From Candidatus Eremiobacteraceae bacterium (GTDB lineage: Bacteria; Vulcanimicrobiota; Vulcanimicrobiia; Eremiobacterales; Eremiobacteraceae): 64,000 nucleotides of DNA. Numbering within the stretch: position 1 is the stretch's first letter; each line of letters opens with the position of its first letter. The position numbers were made by a program, and so were the translations under genes. A model generated the notes under the pieces. It had not been told where the DNA came from and did no database searches. It worked only from the letters and a program-made list of their open reading frames with translations. Below, piece after piece: positions 14,931-24,181 of the stretch. The stretch covers positions 1-64,000 of the forward strand of contig DATFYX010000001.1 in NCBI GenBank assembly GCA_035314825.1, given 5' to 3'.

Positions 14931-15375
14931 GAAGATCCTCGATCAGCTCGTCGAGCTCATGCAGCGCGACGGGCTCGACCGGCTGCGCGTGCGCGTCGGC
15001 GACCTCGATCTCGACCTGCGCATGACCTCGTCCAAGCACGACGCGGGGCCAGCGAGCCACGCGGCCGCGCCGCAGGCAGCGGCGAGCGCGCCGCCGCCCG
15101 TCGCGCACGCGGCGCGCCACGATGAAGCGCCGCCCAACGTCAGAAAGGTCCTCGCGCCGTTGGTCGGCGTGTTCTATCGCGCGCCCGCTCCGAATGCGCC
15201 GGCGTTCGTCGAAGTCGGCGATACGGTGAGCGAAGGGCAGGTTTTGTGCATCCTGGAAGCGATGAAATTGATGAACGAGATCGTGAGCGAATACGACGGC
15301 AAGGTCGTGAAGATCTGCATGCAAGACGCCGAACTCGCTGCGCTCCACCAGGAGCTGTTTTGGATCGAGACGTGA
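14917..15375 (+). CDS. accB: Biotin carboxyl carrier protein of acetyl-CoA carboxylase
   Basis: 152 aa. N-terminal dimerisation helix, an Ala/Pro-rich linker (residues ~45-70) and a C-terminal biotinyl domain with the biotin-accepting Lys in EAMKLMNEI. Carries CO2 from biotin carboxylase to the carboxyltransferase in the first step of fatty-acid synthesis. accC is not next to it; instead heptose genes follow, with gmhA overlapping by 4 nt. Confidence 0.93.
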   Translation: MDLNKKILDQLVELMQRDGLDRLRVRVGDLDLDLRMTSSKHDAGPASHAAAPQAAASAPPPVAHAARHDEAPPNVRKVLAPLVGVFYRAPAPNAPAFVEVGDTVSEGQVLCILEAMKLMNEIVSEYDGKVVKICMQDAELAALHQELFWIET

Positions 15376-15953
15376 GCGCGCCGGCGAAGCGCAAGCGCTT
15401 CGCCGACTGCATGGCAGAGCGCGCCGATCTGTGGCGCGAGGGCGACTATGAGGCTCCGGTGCACGCCGCATGCGACGCCATCGTGCGCTGCATCCGCGCT
15501 GGCGGGCGCGTGTTCTTCTTCGGCAACGGCGGCAGCGCGGCGCAAGCGCAGCACCTCGCCGCCGAGCTGACGGGCCGTTTCTTGCTCGAGCGGCCAGGCT
15601 ACGGGGGGATCGCGCTGACGGTGGACACGTCGGCGCTGACCGCGATCGCCAACGATTACGGATTCGACCGCATCTTCGCGCGCCAGCTCGAAGGGCTGGC
15701 GCATCGCGGCGATGTCGCGGTCGGCATCACGACGTCCGGCAAGTCGGCCAACGTCATCGAAGGCCTCAAGACGGCGCGTCAACGCGGGGCGACGTGCATC
15801 GCGCTCACCGGCAACGGCGGCGGCCCGATCGTCCAACACGCTGACATCGCCATCATCGGACCCCACGGTCCATCGTGGAAAGTGCAGGAAGTGCAGTTCG
15901 CGCTCGGCCACATCATCTGTGAACTGGCGGAGCTCGAGCTGGCGGGATCATGA
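15372..15953 (+). CDS. gmhA: Sedoheptulose-7-phosphate isomerase
   Basis: 193 aa, SIS fold. GRVFFFGNGGSAAQAQHLAAEL, LTAIANDYGFDRIFARQ, GITTSGKSANVI and the C-terminal EVQFALGHIICELAE with the catalytic His are all present. Converts sedoheptulose 7-phosphate to glycero-manno-heptose 7-phosphate, the first step of ADP-heptose synthesis for LPS inner core. GTG start at 15372 overlaps the accB stop (GTGA). First of four consecutive heptose genes. Confidence 0.93.
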   Translation: MSAPAKRKRFADCMAERADLWREGDYEAPVHAACDAIVRCIRAGGRVFFFGNGGSAAQAQHLAAELTGRFLLERPGYGGIALTVDTSALTAIANDYGFDRIFARQLEGLAHRGDVAVGITTSGKSANVIEGLKTARQRGATCIALTGNGGGPIVQHADIAIIGPHGPSWKVQEVQFALGHIICELAELELAGS

Positions 15954-16537
15954 GAGCCGTCTTCGTCGATCGCGACGGCACGCTCAATGTCAATACCGGC
16001 TACGTGAGCGACCCCGCACGCGTCACGCTCGTCCCCGGCGCCGCCGACGGCGTGCGCCTGCTCGCGCAGGCCGGCTACGCGATCGTCGTGATCTCGAACC
16101 AGTCGGGCATCGCGCGCGGTTATTTCAGCGAGGATGACGCCGACGCGGTCGACGCGCGCGTGCGCGAGCTCTTGGCCGCACAAGGTGCCCCCATCACCGC
16201 CATGTACCGCTGTCCGCATTGGCCGTCCGACCAGCGCCCACCGGGCGTGCCGGCATGCGACTGTCGCAAGCCAAAGCCGGGGATGCTCGTGCGCGCTGCC
16301 GCGGACTTAGGGATAGACCTCGACCGCTCGTGGATGATCGGCGACCGGCTGCTCGACATGCAGGCAGGCCAAGCGGCGGGCTGCCGCTGCGTGTTCGTCC
16401 CCGGCGTGCCGCCGCAGGAGCCCGTCGAAGATCTCTCGCCGGCGCCGCCGCAGTACCGCGCGCGGGATCTCGCTGACGCGGCGCACTTCATCATCACGGC
16501 GGACGCAAGCGCGGCTCGACCCGCTCCGGCTCGATGA
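15950..16537 (+). CDS. gmhB: D-glycero-beta-D-manno-heptose-1,7-bisphosphate 7-phosphatase
   Basis: 195 aa, HAD superfamily. FVDRDGTLN (nucleophile Asp and acid Asp), VVISNQSGIARG, the zinc loop CPHWP...CDCRKPKPGM (Cys-x-His and Cys-x-Cys) and MIGDRLLDMQAG are all in place, the pattern of GmhB-type histidinol-phosphatase-like enzymes. Removes the 7-phosphate from heptose 1,7-bisphosphate. ATG overlaps the gmhA stop by 4 nt. Confidence 0.92.
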   Translation: MRAVFVDRDGTLNVNTGYVSDPARVTLVPGAADGVRLLAQAGYAIVVISNQSGIARGYFSEDDADAVDARVRELLAAQGAPITAMYRCPHWPSDQRPPGVPACDCRKPKPGMLVRAAADLGIDLDRSWMIGDRLLDMQAGQAAGCRCVFVPGVPPQEPVEDLSPAPPQYRARDLADAAHFIITADASAARPAPAR

Positions 16538-17583
16538 GCGCCGACCGGCCCGCCTGGGTCGCCGATCTGCTCAAGTCGATGCGCGGCAAGCGCATTGCAG
16601 TGGCGGGCGACATCATGCTCGACGAATGGCTGTGGGGAAGCGTCCAGCGGATCTCGCCCGAAGCGCCGGTGCCGGTCGTCGAGGTCAGCTCGCAGTCGTT
16701 CACCCTGGGCGGCGCCGGCAACGTCGCCAACAACCTGGCCGCCCTGGGCGCGAAGGTCCGGCTGCTCGGCGTCGTCGGCACCGACGAGGCCGGCCAACGC
16801 GTGCTCGAGCTGTGCCGGCAGCTCGGCATCGACGCATCGGGGGTCGCCGTCGCGCGCGGGCGGCCGACGACGCGCAAAACGCGCATCGTGGCGCACAATC
16901 AGCAAGTCGTGCGTGCCGACCGCGAGGTCAGCGGCCCGCTCGACGCCCGCTCGCAGCGCACGGTGTTGGAGCGACTGCGTGCGCTTGACGGCCTGATCGA
17001 CGGCGCGATCGTCTCAGATTACGCCAAGGGGATGGTGAGCGCGCCGATCGTGCACGCGCTGCTAGCGCACGAGCATCGCGTGGTCGTCAGCGGCGATCCA
17101 AAACCGCACAACCTCGCCGCGTTCGCCGGCGTCGACTGCATCGCACCCAACCTGGTAGAGGCCGCCAGCGCCGCGGGGATGGCGATCGACGGCGATGCGA
17201 CTCTCGCCCGCGCAGCCGCCAAGCTGCTGCGGCTAGCCCGGACGCGCTACGTTCTCGTCACCCGCGGCGAGCACGGCATGACGCTGTTCGGCGCCGGCTC
17301 TGCGCCGTTCACCGTGCCGGCCATCGCGCGCCAGGTCTACGACGTGAGCGGCGCGGGCGATACCGTCATCTCGGCGCTCACCCTCGCGCTTGCCGCCGGC
17401 GCGCCGATCCGCCACGCGGTGGTGCTCGCATCGCTCGCCGCGGGCGTCGTCGTGGAGAAGCTCGGCACGGCGACTGCGACCGCCGCTGAGATCGGGCAGT
17501 TCGCGCAACGCGAAGGCGTGGCGCATCCCACGCGGCTCCAAGGCAAACCCGCCAAAGGCCAGCGCCGTGCACGCCGCCGATAA
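16534..17583 (+). CDS. hldA: Heptose-7-phosphate kinase (HldE domain I as separate protein)
   Basis: 349 aa, PfkB/ribokinase fold. VAGDIMLDEWLWG, PVPVVEV, GGAGNVANNLAALGA, then VSDYAKGMVS and DVSGAGDTVIS with the catalytic Asp. Adds the C1 phosphate to heptose 7-phosphate. In enterobacteria this is the first half of bifunctional HldE; here the second half is a separate overlapping gene. The last ~20 residues are very basic (KGQRRARRR). Confidence 0.92.
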   Translation: MSADRPAWVADLLKSMRGKRIAVAGDIMLDEWLWGSVQRISPEAPVPVVEVSSQSFTLGGAGNVANNLAALGAKVRLLGVVGTDEAGQRVLELCRQLGIDASGVAVARGRPTTRKTRIVAHNQQVVRADREVSGPLDARSQRTVLERLRALDGLIDGAIVSDYAKGMVSAPIVHALLAHEHRVVVSGDPKPHNLAAFAGVDCIAPNLVEAASAAGMAIDGDATLARAAAKLLRLARTRYVLVTRGEHGMTLFGAGSAPFTVPAIARQVYDVSGAGDTVISALTLALAAGAPIRHAVVLASLAAGVVVEKLGTATATAAEIGQFAQREGVAHPTRLQGKPAKGQRRARRR

Positions 17584-18058
17584 GGTCCGTTCGCGCGAAG
17601 ACATCGCCGCACTGCTGCCGGAACTGCGCGCGCGAAGAGGCGCGGTCGTCTTCACAAACGGCGTGTTTGATCTGCTTCACATCGGCCACGTGCGCTATCT
17701 CGAATTCGCGCGCGCGCTCGGCGGCATCCTGATCGTCGGGGTCAATTCGGACGCGTCGGTACGCGCGCTCGGCAAAGCGCCCGCACGACCGATCGTTCCC
17801 GCCGTCGAGCGCGCCGAGCTGGTCGCCGCGCTCGCGTGCGTCGACTACGCATGCATCTTCGACGAGCAGCGGCCAGACGCAACGCTGCGCGTGATCAAGC
17901 CTGACATACACGTCAAAGGCGCCGGTTACACGATCGAAGAGCTGCCCGAGGCGGCGACGGTCGCAGAGATCGGAGCTTCGATCGTGTTGGCGCCGCACGT
18001 CGAAGGCCGTTCGACCAGCGCGCTGTTGCAGCGCATCCGCGAGAGCAGCGGCCTGTGA
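17567..18058 (+). CDS. hldC: Heptose-1-phosphate adenylyltransferase (HldE domain II as separate protein)
   Basis: 163 aa, cytidylyltransferase-like fold with the nucleotide-binding GVFDLLHIGHVRYLE motif, VGVNSDASVRALGK, RAELVAALACVDY, KPDIHVKGAGY and a C-terminal EGRSTSALLQRI. Makes ADP-heptose. GTG start at 17567 lies inside the 3' end of hldA (17-nt overlap), so the two remain translationally coupled although not fused. Confidence 0.9.
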   Translation: MHAADKVRSREDIAALLPELRARRGAVVFTNGVFDLLHIGHVRYLEFARALGGILIVGVNSDASVRALGKAPARPIVPAVERAELVAALACVDYACIFDEQRPDATLRVIKPDIHVKGAGYTIEELPEAATVAEIGASIVLAPHVEGRSTSALLQRIRESSGL

Positions 18059-19296
18059 CGCCGCGCATGGTGGTCGCGGTCAACGGACCGGGTGAGCTCA
18101 TGGGGTGGTGCCGCCCGTTCGTGCGCGCCTTGTACGGGCTCGATGCGGATGCGCACGTGACCATCGTCTTCGTGCCGTGTCCGTATGCGACGGGGCGCGA
18201 GCCGGCGACGGCCCAAGCGCTGTTCCCAAAAGCGACCGTGGTGCCGCCCAAGCAATACGCGCGCTTTCTCATGGGGCGCGCCACCGCCGGGATGGAACGC
18301 GGCCCGGGTGCGCTCCAATATCTCGGCGGCGACCTGTATCACGCCAAGACGATCGCCAAGCGCATCGGCTTGACGGCCATGACGTACAAGTTCTCGCGCC
18401 GCAACTACGCGCACACGTTCGTCCGTTTCTTCGCCGTCGACGAAGCCAACGCGCAGTCGCTGCGCGCGAGCGGCGCTCCGCCGCAACGCGTCCAGGTCGT
18501 CGGCAATCTCGTCGCGGATGCCGTCCTCGACAGTCTGACCAAACCCGCGCCCCCGCCCGGCGTCGGCGACACCCTGTGCATCTTCCCCGGCAGCCGGCCG
18601 CCGGAGCTGCGCTCGCTGCTGCCGTTCCTGCTCGACGCCGCCCTGCGCGTGATGCGCGAGCGGCCCGGGCTGGGTGCGAGCGTTTCAATCGCGCCCTTCA
18701 ATACTGATGCGGAGATCAGCGCTAGCCTGCGATCTCCCGACCCGGCGTTCGGAGGGGTGCGCGGCGAACTGGTCGACAGTGGGCGCGCGATCGCCGTCGA
18801 TGGGGTCCGGGTCAACGTCGATCGCTCCGGGTCGTACGAGGCGCTCGCGCGTGCGGCGCTGGTGATCGCGACGCCCGGGACGAAATGCGTCGAGGCCGCC
18901 GTGCTCGGCAGACCCATGCTCGTGATCCTGCCGTTCAATCGCTTAGATGACGCGGTGATACCGGGCATCGGCGGCTACTTGCGACACGTGCCGCTGGTGG
19001 GGCCGTCGCTCAAACGCTGGCTCGCGCTCGCTTTCGAGCGCCGCTTCAAATACGTCGCGCAGCCGAACATCGACGCGGACAAGCTGCTAGTGCCCGAAAT
19101 GCGTGGCGAGCTGACCGCAGACGACGTCGCGCGCCGCGCGCTGGCCATGCTGGCGGATCCGGACGCCTTGCGGACGATGGGCGAAGAACTGTCACGGCTC
19201 TATGCGCGCGACGTCGGCGCGTCGGCCAGGATGGCACGCGAGGCGTTGGCCGTCGCCGCGCAGGCCCTCGGGTCGGCTGCCGGAGCGGCATCGTAG
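18055..19296 (+). CDS. Lipid-A-disaccharide synthase-like (LpxB-related) glycosyltransferase
   Basis: 413 aa, GT-B fold. VAVNGPGELMGWCRPF at the N-terminus, VQVVGNLVADAVLD in the middle, then CIFPGSRPPELRSLLPF and VIATPGTKCVEAAVLGRPMLVI, which correspond to the LpxB blocks LLPGSR-x-x-E and SGTxxLExxLLGxPMVV. Divergent enough that the exact acceptor and donor are unclear; could be LpxB itself or a paralogue acting on another lipid carrier. GTG start overlaps the hldC stop. Confidence 0.75.
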   Translation: MTPRMVVAVNGPGELMGWCRPFVRALYGLDADAHVTIVFVPCPYATGREPATAQALFPKATVVPPKQYARFLMGRATAGMERGPGALQYLGGDLYHAKTIAKRIGLTAMTYKFSRRNYAHTFVRFFAVDEANAQSLRASGAPPQRVQVVGNLVADAVLDSLTKPAPPPGVGDTLCIFPGSRPPELRSLLPFLLDAALRVMRERPGLGASVSIAPFNTDAEISASLRSPDPAFGGVRGELVDSGRAIAVDGVRVNVDRSGSYEALARAALVIATPGTKCVEAAVLGRPMLVILPFNRLDDAVIPGIGGYLRHVPLVGPSLKRWLALAFERRFKYVAQPNIDADKLLVPEMRGELTADDVARRALAMLADPDALRTMGEELSRLYARDVGASARMAREALAVAAQALGSAAGAAS

Positions 19297-19298
19297 CT

Positions 19299-20177
19299 AT
19301 GTCCGAGGCCACGGTGGTCATCGCGACGCGCGATCGCGCCGAGCTCTTGCGCGATTGCCTCGCCCGCCTCGCGCGGCAGACGGCGGCCGGGCGGTTCGAC
19401 GTCGTCGTCGTGGACAACGGCTCGAGCGATAGCACTGCAGCGGTCATCGAGGGCGCTGCGCCGCTCGCTCGGCGCGTGTTCAGCGCCGAACCGAATCGGG
19501 GCAAAGCGCGCAACGCGGGCATCGCCGCCGCGGCCGGGCGCATCGTCATCTTCTGCGACGACGACACCCTAGCGCCAGAGACGTTCGTCGCCGCCCATCT
19601 GGAGGCGCACGGCGGCGCAAGCGATCGCGTGGTCAGCGGTCCGATCGTCAACGTGTCCGACTCGGCACACCTGCACCCGGTGACGGCCGCGCACTACTCG
19701 CGCGCGTTTTTTTGCACCTGCAACGTCAGTTCGCCCAGAGCGGCGCTCGACGCGGTCGGCGGTTTCGACGAATCGTTCGACCTCTACGGTTGGGAAGACA
19801 CGGATCTGGGCGTGCGCCTGCGTGCGCACGGGATGCATCGCGTGTTCGCCTGGGACGCCTACATCTATCACGTCAAGCCGCCGTCGTCGATGACCCTGGC
19901 GCTCCGCGTCGCGCTCGCGCGCGAAAAAGGAGAAATGGCGGCGCGCTTCGTGCGCAAGGCTCCGACGTGGCCGGTCAAGCTCGCGACCGGAGCGTATGCG
20001 GCGAACTTCGCGCGCGCCGCGCTGGTCGGTGCGCCGCCGTTGCGACGCCTGTATGCGCGTATCGCCGGCGCCGGCGAAGACCGCCTTTCAGGCGCGCGCG
20101 CGATCGCAGCCGACGCACTGGCGGACGCGGCGTACATCGACGCACTGCGTGCGGCGCTGCGGCGCGCCGATGGCTGA
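19299..20177 (+). CDS. Family 2 glycosyltransferase
   Basis: 292 aa, GT-A fold: VVIATRDRAELLRDCLARL, VVDNGSSDST, NRGKARNAGIAAA, DxD-type metal motif FCDDDTLAPE and the acceptor-side GWEDTDLGVRLRAHG. A C-terminal ~80 residues rich in Ala and Arg may lie at the membrane surface. Sits between the LpxB-like gene and GT9 heptosyltransferase-like genes; probably adds a sugar to the LPS core. It overlaps the next gene by 8 nt. Confidence 0.88.
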   Translation: MSEATVVIATRDRAELLRDCLARLARQTAAGRFDVVVVDNGSSDSTAAVIEGAAPLARRVFSAEPNRGKARNAGIAAAAGRIVIFCDDDTLAPETFVAAHLEAHGGASDRVVSGPIVNVSDSAHLHPVTAAHYSRAFFCTCNVSSPRAALDAVGGFDESFDLYGWEDTDLGVRLRAHGMHRVFAWDAYIYHVKPPSSMTLALRVALAREKGEMAARFVRKAPTWPVKLATGAYAANFARAALVGAPPLRRLYARIAGAGEDRLSGARAIAADALADAAYIDALRAALRRADG

Positions 20178-21177
20178 CGGCCCGCGCTTCCTTCTCGTCC
20201 GGCTCGACGGACTCGGCGACGCGCTCGCATGCGTGCCGGTGCTGGAAGGTTTGCGACAAGCGTATCCCGGTGCCGGTTTCGGCGCGGTGTGCTCGCCGGC
20301 GAATGCACAGGCGTTTTCGCCGCGCGTGACGGTGCACGTCTTCGGAGGCGGCACGTCTGTCGCGGCGCTCGGCTCCGAGCTGCGACGCGCCGCTTATACG
20401 CATGCGCTCGTGGCGACCGAGGAGGTCGCAGGGTACGAGCTCGCGCGCGCGTCAGGCGCGAGCCGGCGCTCCGGCTTCTGGCATCGCCTCGAAAAACCGT
20501 TCAAGTCGCTGTGGCAGTTCGTCCGATTGACCGATCGCGTCTACCGGCCCGCGGCGTGGACGTCGCGACCCGAGCACGAAGTCGAAACGCTGTATCGGCT
20601 CGCGCTGCCGTTCGGCGCCCAGCAGCCGGCGCCGCGCGACATCATCGCGCTGCGCAGCTGGCTCGCGGGTTGCGCGACCTCGGCAACGCGCACCGGCGCG
20701 CTCGGGTTCCAGGTCGCAGCGAAACTCACGGTCGACGGATGGGGTCCTGCAGCGCTTGCGCAGCTCTGCGGCGCTACCCTAAAGGCTTCAGGCTTGCATG
20801 ATTTGACGCTCCTCGCCGCACCTCGCGACCAGGGCCTGGCGTCGGCCTTGATGGAACATTTGGAAAGCGACGTGCGCGCGTGCGCGCATCTGTCACCACC
20901 CGCCGGCGTGCCGCAGTGGCTGCGCGCCATCGACTCGCTCGCAGCGCTCGTGACGCCGGATACCGGCGCTGCGCACGCAGCCGGCATGCTCGGAGTTCCG
21001 GTGATCGACCTCTTCCTCCAAACGAGATTCGATCAGCTCTCGCGCCAGTGGCGACCGTGGGCAGCCCCGGCGCGCTGCATCGTTAAACCGCTGCTCGGTC
21101 CGGGCGTGCCGCAGCGCCTCGGCGAGCAGCTGGGCGCGCAGATCATCGAGCTGCGTGCGCTCGACGTCCGGCCATGA
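20170..21177 (+). CDS. Family 9 (heptosyltransferase-type) glycosyltransferase 1
   Basis: 335 aa, GT-B fold. Starts FLLVRLDGLGDALACVPVL, the ADP-heptose transferase N-terminal motif, and has VTPDTGAAHAAGMLGVPVIDLF, the C-terminal donor-binding motif. The middle is divergent. Given the ADP-heptose genes just upstream, heptose transfer to lipid A-Kdo or core is likely (inference). Confidence 0.85.
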   Translation: MADGPRFLLVRLDGLGDALACVPVLEGLRQAYPGAGFGAVCSPANAQAFSPRVTVHVFGGGTSVAALGSELRRAAYTHALVATEEVAGYELARASGASRRSGFWHRLEKPFKSLWQFVRLTDRVYRPAAWTSRPEHEVETLYRLALPFGAQQPAPRDIIALRSWLAGCATSATRTGALGFQVAAKLTVDGWGPAALAQLCGATLKASGLHDLTLLAAPRDQGLASALMEHLESDVRACAHLSPPAGVPQWLRAIDSLAALVTPDTGAAHAAGMLGVPVIDLFLQTRFDQLSRQWRPWAAPARCIVKPLLGPGVPQRLGEQLGAQIIELRALDVRP

Positions 21178-22220
21178 CGCTGACGACCGAACCTCGCGTG
21201 CTGGCGGTGTGCACGGGCGGCGGCAGCGGCGACTTGCTGGCGGCGACGCCGGCGATGCAGGCGCTCGCGCGCCGCTTCGGACGCAAGCTGTACGTGCTCG
21301 CGTCGCCCGCATCGGCGCCGCTGCTGGAAGGCCACCCGGCGGTCGAAGCCGTCCTGGTCGACGACGGGCGCGAGTCGGTCGATGAGGCCGCCGCGCGCAT
21401 CAAACAGCGCAACTGCACTCACGCCGTGGTCTTCTGGTCCACCGCGCGCGTCGCGGCTATCGTGTATCGCGCCGGCATTCCGATACGCGTCGGCCAGTCG
21501 CGCCGGCTGTACTCGTGGCGCTACACGATCCGCGTTCCGGTGCGCACCGAACGCGGCGATCGCACAAGCCACTGGAGCGACGTGCAGATGGATTACGCGC
21601 GCGCTCTCGGCGCTGCGCCAGTGTCGCAAGACTATCGCATCGTCATCCCGATCGGCGCGGACGACCGCGCGCAGGCGGACGCCCTCATCCAGCGCGTGGC
21701 GCCGGCCGGACGTTTCGTGGTCTGGCACGCCGCGCGCGGCATGCGCCTTGCCGCAGTGCAGTGGCCGGTCGAGCGCTTCGCGGCTATCGGCGACGCGCTG
21801 GGCGACGCATTCGAAGCGCCGGTGCTGCTGACCGGGAGCGCCGATGAAGCGCCGGTGATCGCCCGCATCGGCGCCGGCATGCGTGCGGCGCACGCCGTCA
21901 TCGCCGGCGAGACCACCCTGCGCGGGCTTGCCGCACTGTTCGCGCGCGCTGAGGTGGTCGTGGCGTTGGACTCCGGACCGATGCACATCGCCGCTGCGGT
22001 CGGCGCACCGACCGTGGGCATATTCGCGCTGCGCACCGATCTGCCGCAACGCTGGCGGCCGCTCGGCGACCGCGTGGTCATCGTCGGGCCATCGTACCCG
22101 TGTCCGCCCTGGTGCCGCAAAGAGACCTGCAAGTCGTTCGATTGCTATCGCGCGCTCGATCCCGCCGCGATCGTGGCCGCGGCTCGTGCCGCGGCGCAGA
22201 TGACTGCGAGCGTCGCATGA
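21174..22220 (+). CDS. Family 9 (heptosyltransferase-type) glycosyltransferase 2
   Basis: 348 aa. VLAVCTGGGSGDLLAATPAMQ at the start is a variant of the usual GDxxxxTP motif; VVALDSGPMHIAAAVGAPTVGIF is the donor-binding motif, and the C-terminal Cys-rich CPPWCRKETCKSFDC with YRALDP is typical of GT9 heptosyltransferases. ATG overlaps the previous stop by 4 nt. Confidence 0.87.
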   Translation: MTLTTEPRVLAVCTGGGSGDLLAATPAMQALARRFGRKLYVLASPASAPLLEGHPAVEAVLVDDGRESVDEAAARIKQRNCTHAVVFWSTARVAAIVYRAGIPIRVGQSRRLYSWRYTIRVPVRTERGDRTSHWSDVQMDYARALGAAPVSQDYRIVIPIGADDRAQADALIQRVAPAGRFVVWHAARGMRLAAVQWPVERFAAIGDALGDAFEAPVLLTGSADEAPVIARIGAGMRAAHAVIAGETTLRGLAALFARAEVVVALDSGPMHIAAAVGAPTVGIFALRTDLPQRWRPLGDRVVIVGPSYPCPPWCRKETCKSFDCYRALDPAAIVAAARAAAQMTASVA

Positions 22221-23137
22221 CCGCTCCGATCATCACCGTCCAGATGAGCACGTACAACCGGCGCGCGCTTCTCGGGCGCGTGATGCAAGCGCTGTTCGAG
22301 CAAGATCTGGACCATTCGCAGTACGAGATCGTGCTCGTCGACGACGGCTCGACCGACGGCACCTACGAAGACGTCATCGCCGGCCTGCGTCCGACGTGCG
22401 CGCTAACCGTCGTGCGCCAGCGCAACGCCGGCTTGGCCGCCGGGCGCAACGCGGGCATCGCGCGCGCGCGCGGCGAACTCATCATGTTCATGGACGACGA
22501 CGTGCTGGCCACGCCGGGCCTGCTGCGCGCGCACATCCGCTGTCATCGCGCGCACCCGCGTGCGATCTGCCGCGGCGGCGTCATCAACGTGGCCTCGTTC
22601 GACGAACTGCCGCCCGCCCGATACTCGTGGCGCAATTACTCCGGCGCGTACTTTTGGACAACCAACGTCTCCGTGCCGCTCGCGCTGCTCACAGAAGCCG
22701 GCGCCTTTGACGAGAGCTTCCGCGAGTACGGCTGGGAGGATCTGGACGTCGGCCTGCGCCTGCGCCATATGGGCGTGCCGTCGATCCTTGCCAAGGACGC
22801 GCTCGTCTACCATTATAAGCCGCCCGCGCCGCCAAGCGCATTTTCAGGGATGAGGCGACAGGCGCGCGCTCAGGCACGCACCGCGGTGCAGTTCATCGAC
22901 AAACATCCGCACTGGCGCGTCGCGCTTGCGACCGGCCAAGTCGCTCCGCTGTTGTGGTGGAGCGGGGTCGCCGATTCGCTCGGCTGGCCGCGCGTGCTGG
23001 AGCGTCTTGCCGCCCCACGGTCAGGCGAAGACGGCTTGCCGATGGGGCTGCGCCGCTGGGCCGCTACGCGGCTGGCGCGCGCGGAGTACTACGACGAATT
23101 GCGGCGCGCGCGCGCGGCGCGCGACGTGAAACGGTAG
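22217..23137 (+). CDS. Family 2 glycosyltransferase
   Basis: 306 aa. VQMSTYNRRALLGRVMQAL, VLVDDGSTDGTYED, NAGLAAGRNAGIARA, MDDDVLATPG (metal motif) and FDESFREYGWEDLDVGLRLR. Closely resembles in layout the GT2 encoded at 19299, including YFWTTNVSVP against FFCTCNVSSP, so the two are probably paralogues from a local duplication. Ends in a TAG that is in frame with the next glycosyltransferase. Confidence 0.88.
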   Translation: MTAPIITVQMSTYNRRALLGRVMQALFEQDLDHSQYEIVLVDDGSTDGTYEDVIAGLRPTCALTVVRQRNAGLAAGRNAGIARARGELIMFMDDDVLATPGLLRAHIRCHRAHPRAICRGGVINVASFDELPPARYSWRNYSGAYFWTTNVSVPLALLTEAGAFDESFREYGWEDLDVGLRLRHMGVPSILAKDALVYHYKPPAPPSAFSGMRRQARAQARTAVQFIDKHPHWRVALATGQVAPLLWWSGVADSLGWPRVLERLAAPRSGEDGLPMGLRRWAATRLARAEYYDELRRARAARDVKR

Positions 23138-23143
23138 GCGCCG

Positions 23144-24181
23144 CTGCCCGCATATCGCCGCATCCTGCTCATCCGCACCGACAGGCTCGGGGACCTCGTG
23201 CTCTCCACGCCGGCGATCGCGTCGTTCCGGCGTTCGTGGCCGGACGCCCATATCGATCTCTTGGTCTCAGACTACAACGAGCCGATCGTGCGCTACAATC
23301 CTGACGTCGACGCGCTCCACGTGCTGCCGCGATCGGCTTCCCGCGCCGAGGCAAGCGTGCTCGCCGCGGGTCTCGGACGCGACGCAGATGTCGCGGTCGC
23401 GCTCGCTCCGCGCACGCCGGACTATCGCCTGGCGCTCTGGTCGCATGCCCCGCGGCGCCTCGGCTACGTCTATCGCCGCCGCTACCTCTCCCGGTTCGCC
23501 GCGCGCTTCATGCTCACGCAGCACGCGATCTCGGAAGCCGACCCGGATCTCGCCGATCGCTATCCGGACCGCCCGGTCGCGCACGAGGTGCATCAGGTGC
23601 TCGCGCTCGTACGGCTTGCGGGAGGCGACATGCTCACCGATGCGCTCGTGCTCGACGTCGGCGACGAGGCACGAACTGTCGCAGCCGCCCTCGTGCCCGC
23701 GGGCGCCATCGGCGTGAACCTCGCGCCTCGCTGGTTCGAAAACGACTTCGGTGCGGGCGCGACGCGCACGCTGATCGAGCGGCTCGCCGCCGAGCACAAG
23801 GACGTGCTCGTGACCTACGGAACCGACGTGCGCGATGCCGCGGGGCGTCTGCGCGAAGCGGTCGTCGCGCCCAACGTCGTGTGGTCCGGTGAGGCGCCCG
23901 CGTTGGAATGGGCGGCCTCCATCGGCAGATGCGCGGTGCTCATCACCGTGGATTGCGGCGCCGTGCATGTCGCGGCCGCGCAAGGCGTGCCCGTGGTCGG
24001 CGTGTACGAGCGGCGCTACTTCCGGCTGAGCTCGCAGGAATGGAGTCCGTGGCGCGTGCCGTCGGTCGTGCTGTGCAAGCCGCCGCTCGGCGCCGAGATG
24101 ACGCCGATCATCGACGACGTGCTTTCCGGCGTGCGCGCGCTGCTGTGCCGGCCCAGCCCAGCGATCCGATCCAGGATATGA
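23144..24181 (+). CDS. Family 9 (heptosyltransferase-type) glycosyltransferase 3
   Basis: About 345 aa. The family N-terminus RRILLIRTDRLGDLVLSTPAI is encoded from 23156, but between the in-frame upstream TAG (23135-23137) and this motif the only near-start codon is CTG at 23144; the first standard start (GTG 23198) lies within the motif and would delete the first strand. I therefore place the start at CTG 23144, with AGG 6 nt upstream. Donor-site motif VDCGAVHVAAAQGVPVVGVY. Read-through of the TAG into a GT2-GT9 fusion is an alternative. Confidence 0.8.
   Translation: MPAYRRILLIRTDRLGDLVLSTPAIASFRRSWPDAHIDLLVSDYNEPIVRYNPDVDALHVLPRSASRAEASVLAAGLGRDADVAVALAPRTPDYRLALWSHAPRRLGYVYRRRYLSRFAARFMLTQHAISEADPDLADRYPDRPVAHEVHQVLALVRLAGGDMLTDALVLDVGDEARTVAAALVPAGAIGVNLAPRWFENDFGAGATRTLIERLAAEHKDVLVTYGTDVRDAAGRLREAVVAPNVVWSGEAPALEWAASIGRCAVLITVDCGAVHVAAAQGVPVVGVYERRYFRLSSQEWSPWRVPSVVLCKPPLGAEMTPIIDDVLSGVRALLCRPSPAIRSRI

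Noticed and set aside
16534-18058. Possible frameshift in a fused hldE gene.
   Set aside because: Both halves are complete, the second has its own GTG and the overlap is 17 nt; split HldA/HldC enzymes are known, so no error is needed.
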